9,330 nt of DNA from Chitinophagaceae bacterium. Its GTDB lineage: Bacteria; Bacteroidota; Bacteroidia; Chitinophagales; Chitinophagaceae. How positions within the stretch are numbered: the stretch's first letter is position 1; each line of letters opens with the position of its first letter. A model generated the notes under the pieces. That model searched no databases and was not told the origin of the DNA. It saw only the letters and a program-made list of their open reading frames with translations. The DNA lies in contig JAJTCI010000072.1 in the NCBI GenBank assembly GCA_021323155.1, forward strand, positions 1-9,330, given 5' to 3'. Both the position numbers and the translations under genes were made by a program. Shown in pieces: positions 5,961 to 9,330 of the stretch.

Positions 5961-8900
5961 ATGAAACAATTCGTTTCGTTTTTTGCATTGTTCCTCCCTT
6001 TCCTGGCAGCAGGCCAGGAACCGAAGCTGATGTTGCCGGTGGGGCACACGGATATTGTGGTGTCAGCGAAGTTTAGCCCGGATGGAAAAAAGATCGTTAC
6101 CGCCTCGCATGACCGCACGATCAAGGTTTGGGACGCTGAAACCTTCAGGTTATTACTGGATATATATGCACACCCGGGTGGTATTGTGCGGTATGCGGAA
6201 TTCAGTCCTGATGGAAGGAAAATCGTCTCCGGTTCCAAAGATTCAACCGTGCGGATCTGGGACAGCCGGACAGGTGAACTCCTCAGAACGATAAAGGAGA
6301 AGTCCGGCGTGAACTCGGTAAAATTCAATACCACCTCTACACGGATCATTGCAGCCATGGAAAGTGCGCATGCAAATATTCGGAACGCGGAAACGGGCGA
6401 GTTATATATCAGCCTGAAGGATTCGAACACCTCTATTATGGATGCCGCGTTTAGCCCGGACGATAAAAAAGTGGTCACTTCCGGTAACGAGCCCAAGGTG
6501 TGGGATGCCGGATCCGGGAAATTGCTGCGGACACTGGTAAATACGGGGCATACTAATTCCGTTGGATTTTCACGAGATGGTTCACAGGTACTGACAGGCC
6601 AGAACAAAGTGGTTAAAGCCTGGGAAATTCAATCAGGGGAAGAAGTGTTGGAAATAAGACCACCTGGAACCGGGCAGGAAGCATTGTTCGGACCGGGACA
6701 TTCGATCGCCACCTGGGCATTGGATAGCAGTGTGAGCTTTTGGGATAGCGGGAACGGTAAGCTAACAAGAACATTCCCCGAGAACGCCCCCGTTCGAAAC
6801 GTGGGATTCAGTAATGATGGCCGGAGATTCGTGGCCGCTTTAAGTAACGGGGAAGTGAGCGTCTGGGACCTGGAACGGGATCAGAAAATGGGTGTGCTAC
6901 GCGGCTATAGCAGGTTGTTTAATACGGCTGAATACATTAATAACAGCCGACTGCTGACAATTACCGATAACAGCGACGTGAAATTGTGGGAGTCCACTAC
7001 CGGGAATTTGCTTTCCCGGTTCGCTCCATTCAGTAATGATAAGACGACCACCGCTACGGTACATGGAAAATTGTTGTATGCGGGTTCAGAACGGGGGATG
7101 ATCAGCGTGTATGATATCGAATCACGCAAGCGATTGCATTCATTCAGGGCCCACTTCTCATTTATCTGCACCATCCGGTTCAATGCTGACGGCAGCTTAT
7201 TCGTCACAGCGTCAAGAGATGGCACCGCGAAAGTGTGGAATACAAAAAGCAATCAATGTTTATTGGAACAGTATGGTCACCAGGGCAAACTCACCTGGGC
7301 GGAATTCAGCCCGGATGGCAAGCACTTCATTACCGCCTCGTTTGACGGCACCGCAAAGCGATGGAATCTCGATTCGGCAATAAACGGCAAGTTGTATCAA
7401 CGACAAGCACCTTTTACTTATTGGCACGGAGCGTTTGTCTATTCTTCAAAATCCAGCAGGGATGGCATTAAATTGATAACAGCATCAGCTGATCGGACTG
7501 CGAAAGTCTGGGACCTGAACTCGGGGCAGGAATTATTAAAGATCACCGCTCACCCGGACCAGGTCTTTTACGCGGAGTTTAGTCCTGACGGTAAACAGTT
7601 CCTGACAGCTTCCGCGGATAAGACCATTAAGTTATGGGATACGGAGACGGGCGCATTGACTGCAAACCTGCAGGGACATAAAGGGTCTGTATACGGTGCC
7701 CGCTTTAATTCCGACGCCAGCCGGGTGATCTCTTTTGGTGATGATAATACCGCCAGGGCCTGGGACGCACGATCAGGTAAGGATCTGTATACATTCCTTT
7801 CCATCGACAGCACCGGGTATTTCTATTTCCTGCCTTCAGGATATTATATGACCAGCCCGGATGCCGCGAAACTACTTCACTATGTTACCAAAGATTTGAA
7901 GGTAATTACATTCGAACAGCTGGACGTGAAGTACAACCGGCCCGACCTGGTATTGCCCGCACTGGGCAATACCGATACCGCGCTTATCAACGCATATAAA
8001 AAAGCATACGGGAAACGAATCAAGAAGCTGGGCATTGATACCGCCTCGTTTGGTGCCGGCTTCGGCCTGCCGGGAGCTGATTTTAGCGGCAGGGAAAACA
8101 TCGGTTATGAACAAACCGCGGAACAGCTCAAGTTGCGGATCAAAGGAAGTGATACAGCCTACCATCTCGACCGGTTCAATGTATGGGTGAACGAGGTGCC
8201 CCTGTATGGTATGAAGGGTGTTTCTTTAAGAACAAGGAAGATCAATGCGATCGATACGGTCATCACCGTGATGCTTTCTTCTGGCAAGAATACAATAGAG
8301 ACCTCGGTCACCAATGCCAACGGAACAGAAAGTTACCGGATGCCATTGGAGGTGAGTTATGACACCACGAGAAGAAAACCAGCCAGGCTGCATTTTATTG
8401 GCATTGGGATCAATCGCTATGCAGACCCGGTACACGATCTCAGCTGGAGTGTGAATGACATCGATAAGCTGGCAAAGAAACTCAGGGAAAGATACAAGGA
8501 TATTGTCGTCGATACCCTATTCGATCGTTCGGTCACCCGGGCGAATGTAATCGCGCTGAAACAACGGCTAACCCATCTTACAGAAAATGACAAAGTGATC
8601 GTGGCCTATTCCGGTCACGGGCTGCTGAGCAAGGATTTCGATTACTATCTCAGTACGCACGACATTGATTTCGACAAGCCAGAAGAACTGGGGCTCGCCT
8701 ATGACGAGCTGGAAAACCTGCTCGACGGTATCAGGCCCCGGCAGAAGCTGATGCTGATCGATGCCTGTCATAGTGGCGAGGTAGATAAGGACGAATTGCA
8801 GGAGATGGGAAAGCGCGCGGATTCCTTAGGGTTGAAAGGGATTAAGATCATCGGTTATAAGAAAGACAAGAAGATGGGGCTGGAGAACAGCTTTGAGCTG

Positions 8901-9167
8901 ATGCAGAATCTTTTTGTGAATGTGAGCCGTGGTACCGGTGCAACGGTCATCTCCGCTGCCGGCGGAACGCAGTTCGCGCTTGAGCGCGGCGACCTGGAGA
9001 ACGGGGTGTTCACGTATAGTATCCTGGATGCTTTTGCGAAACACGAGCGCCTAACGGTGACGCAGCTAAAAAGAATAGTCAGTGAAAATGTGCTGAGGCT
9101 TACACGTGGTATGCAGAAGCCCACCAGCCGGAACGAGACAAACAGTTACGACTGGCAGGTGTGGTGA
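5961..9167 (+). CDS. Exported WD40-repeat protein with C-terminal caspase-like (peptidase C14) domain
   Basis: This 1068-residue protein starts with a signal peptide (hydrophobic 4-15, likely cleavage after AAG at residue 18), so it is predicted to leave the cytoplasm. Residues about 28-603 contain 14 WD40-type units whose closing Trp or equivalent falls at 57, 100, 141 (Arg), 181, 221, 261, 302, 343, 384 (Tyr), 426, 468, 517, 559 and 601. Residues about 604-670 are a linker with PSGYYMTSPDAAKLL and KYNRPDLVLPAL, which I recall from other bacterial WD40-caspase proteins. Residues about 715-800 look like an Ig-type beta domain. The caspase-like domain (about 806-1068) has the catalytic His886 in YSGHG and Cys936 in DACHSG, with a p10-like part from about 993 (VISAAGGTQFALERG, GVFTYS). 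Asp934 fits metacaspase-type preference for Lys/Arg at P1. The start at 5961 is chosen because an ATG at 5838 would hide the signal peptide and overlap the divergent gene. The substrate is unknown. Confidence 0.93.
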   Translation: MKQFVSFFALFLPFLAAGQEPKLMLPVGHTDIVVSAKFSPDGKKIVTASHDRTIKVWDAETFRLLLDIYAHPGGIVRYAEFSPDGRKIVSGSKDSTVRIWDSRTGELLRTIKEKSGVNSVKFNTTSTRIIAAMESAHANIRNAETGELYISLKDSNTSIMDAAFSPDDKKVVTSGNEPKVWDAGSGKLLRTLVNTGHTNSVGFSRDGSQVLTGQNKVVKAWEIQSGEEVLEIRPPGTGQEALFGPGHSIATWALDSSVSFWDSGNGKLTRTFPENAPVRNVGFSNDGRRFVAALSNGEVSVWDLERDQKMGVLRGYSRLFNTAEYINNSRLLTITDNSDVKLWESTTGNLLSRFAPFSNDKTTTATVHGKLLYAGSERGMISVYDIESRKRLHSFRAHFSFICTIRFNADGSLFVTASRDGTAKVWNTKSNQCLLEQYGHQGKLTWAEFSPDGKHFITASFDGTAKRWNLDSAINGKLYQRQAPFTYWHGAFVYSSKSSRDGIKLITASADRTAKVWDLNSGQELLKITAHPDQVFYAEFSPDGKQFLTASADKTIKLWDTETGALTANLQGHKGSVYGARFNSDASRVISFGDDNTARAWDARSGKDLYTFLSIDSTGYFYFLPSGYYMTSPDAAKLLHYVTKDLKVITFEQLDVKYNRPDLVLPALGNTDTALINAYKKAYGKRIKKLGIDTASFGAGFGLPGADFSGRENIGYEQTAEQLKLRIKGSDTAYHLDRFNVWVNEVPLYGMKGVSLRTRKINAIDTVITVMLSSGKNTIETSVTNANGTESYRMPLEVSYDTTRRKPARLHFIGIGINRYADPVHDLSWSVNDIDKLAKKLRERYKDIVVDTLFDRSVTRANVIALKQRLTHLTENDKVIVAYSGHGLLSKDFDYYLSTHDIDFDKPEELGLAYDELENLLDGIRPRQKLMLIDACHSGEVDKDELQEMGKRADSLGLKGIKIIGYKKDKKMGLENSFELMQNLFVNVSRGTGATVISAAGGTQFALERGDLENGVFTYSILDAFAKHERLTVTQLKRIVSENVLRLTRGMQKPTSRNETNSYDWQVW
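6042..7769 (+). repeat. WD40 repeat-coding array, 14 units
   Basis: The array encodes 14 units with a period of 40-43 residues (one interval of 49 between the 11th and 12th closing Trp). The canonical core FSPDG...TAS.D.T.KVWD is strong in units 1, 2 and 10-14 and eroded in units 3-9. Units 1 and 13 are especially alike in protein sequence. Seven units per propeller predicts two complete seven-bladed beta-propellers, used for protein binding. The DNA copies have diverged, so no recent duplication is evident. Confidence 0.8.
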
Positions 9168-9176
9168 GCATTTGTA

Positions 9177-9330
9177 TTATTCCATTGAAGCCGCTACGAT
9201 CTCCGCGATATCCATCACCGCTACTTCATTTTCCTTTTCGCGGTTCTTTACGCCATCGGTGAGCATGGTATTGCAGAACGGGCAGGCGGCAGCGATGACG
9301 TTGGGGGAGAGGCTGAGCGCTTCATCGCTT
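9177..9330 (-). CDS. (Fe-S)-binding protein, C-terminal fragment
   Basis: Reading the minus strand from the right edge gives 51 residues up to a TAA at 9177-9179; the start is outside the window. The motif NVIAAACPFCNTMLTDGVK, followed by VMDIAEIV, is the C-terminal end of the second cysteine-rich CCG-type domain of heterodisulfide-reductase-like (Fe-S)-binding proteins. In full-length relatives this domain binds an iron-sulfur cluster and serves in electron transfer, often next to a second ferredoxin-type subunit. The N-terminal 4Fe-4S motifs cannot be seen. Its stop is only 9 bases from the stop of the convergent caspase gene, with no terminator hairpin between them. Confidence 0.85.
   Translation of the reverse strand, partial: SDEALSLSPNVIAAACPFCNTMLTDGVKNREKENEVAVMDIAEIVAASME

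Noticed and set aside
5961..9167. Caspase gene as part of a multi-gene defence island
   Set aside because: The flanking genes are housekeeping or conserved hypotheticals, there are no mobile-element or other defence genes, and base composition looks like the neighbours.

Overview
The window looks like a piece of a Bacteroidota chromosome, most likely Chitinophagaceae or a close relative. Three things suggest this: the gene order (sigma-54-type regulator, LptE lipoprotein, TPR-like protein, SecG) is one I know from that phylum; ribosome binding sites are weak or absent; and one promoter has a -7 box matching the Bacteroidota consensus TAnnTTTG. No virus, plasmid, insertion sequence, CRISPR array, tRNA or rRNA is visible.

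Positions 1-2301 (plus strand) hold the C-terminal end of a Fis-type, sigma-54-dependent regulator, a 72-bp gap with two 7-bp-period repeat tracts, then lptE, a conserved TPR-like hypothetical and secG, closed by a strong intrinsic terminator. Positions 2364-5037 (plus) hold mltG (peptidoglycan lytic transglycosylase), an overlapping YihY/BrkB-family membrane protein gene, and a gene for an exported thioredoxin-like protein, closed by a second strong terminator. The first two thirds of the window is therefore an envelope-biogenesis neighbourhood: LPS export, Sec translocation, glycan strand termination, an inner-membrane protein and a periplasmic redox protein.

Positions 5134-5858 hold a small two-helix membrane protein gene (plus) that meets a conserved 175-residue hypothetical (minus) tail to tail, the two stop codons sharing one TTAA. 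The hypothetical is transcribed away from the last large gene and has a -7 box so close to its ATG that its mRNA may be leaderless.

Positions 5961-9167 (plus) hold the most interesting gene: a 1068-residue exported protein with 14 WD40-type repeat units (enough for two seven-bladed propellers), a conserved linker, an Ig-like beta region and a C-terminal caspase-like (peptidase C14) domain with an intact His/Cys dyad. A minus-strand gene fragment at the right edge encodes the C-terminus of an (Fe-S)-binding protein with a cysteine-rich CCG-type motif.

No wholly new multi-gene system is evident. The best candidate for new biology is the exported double-propeller caspase; the conserved hypothetical next to it is a second, weaker candidate.
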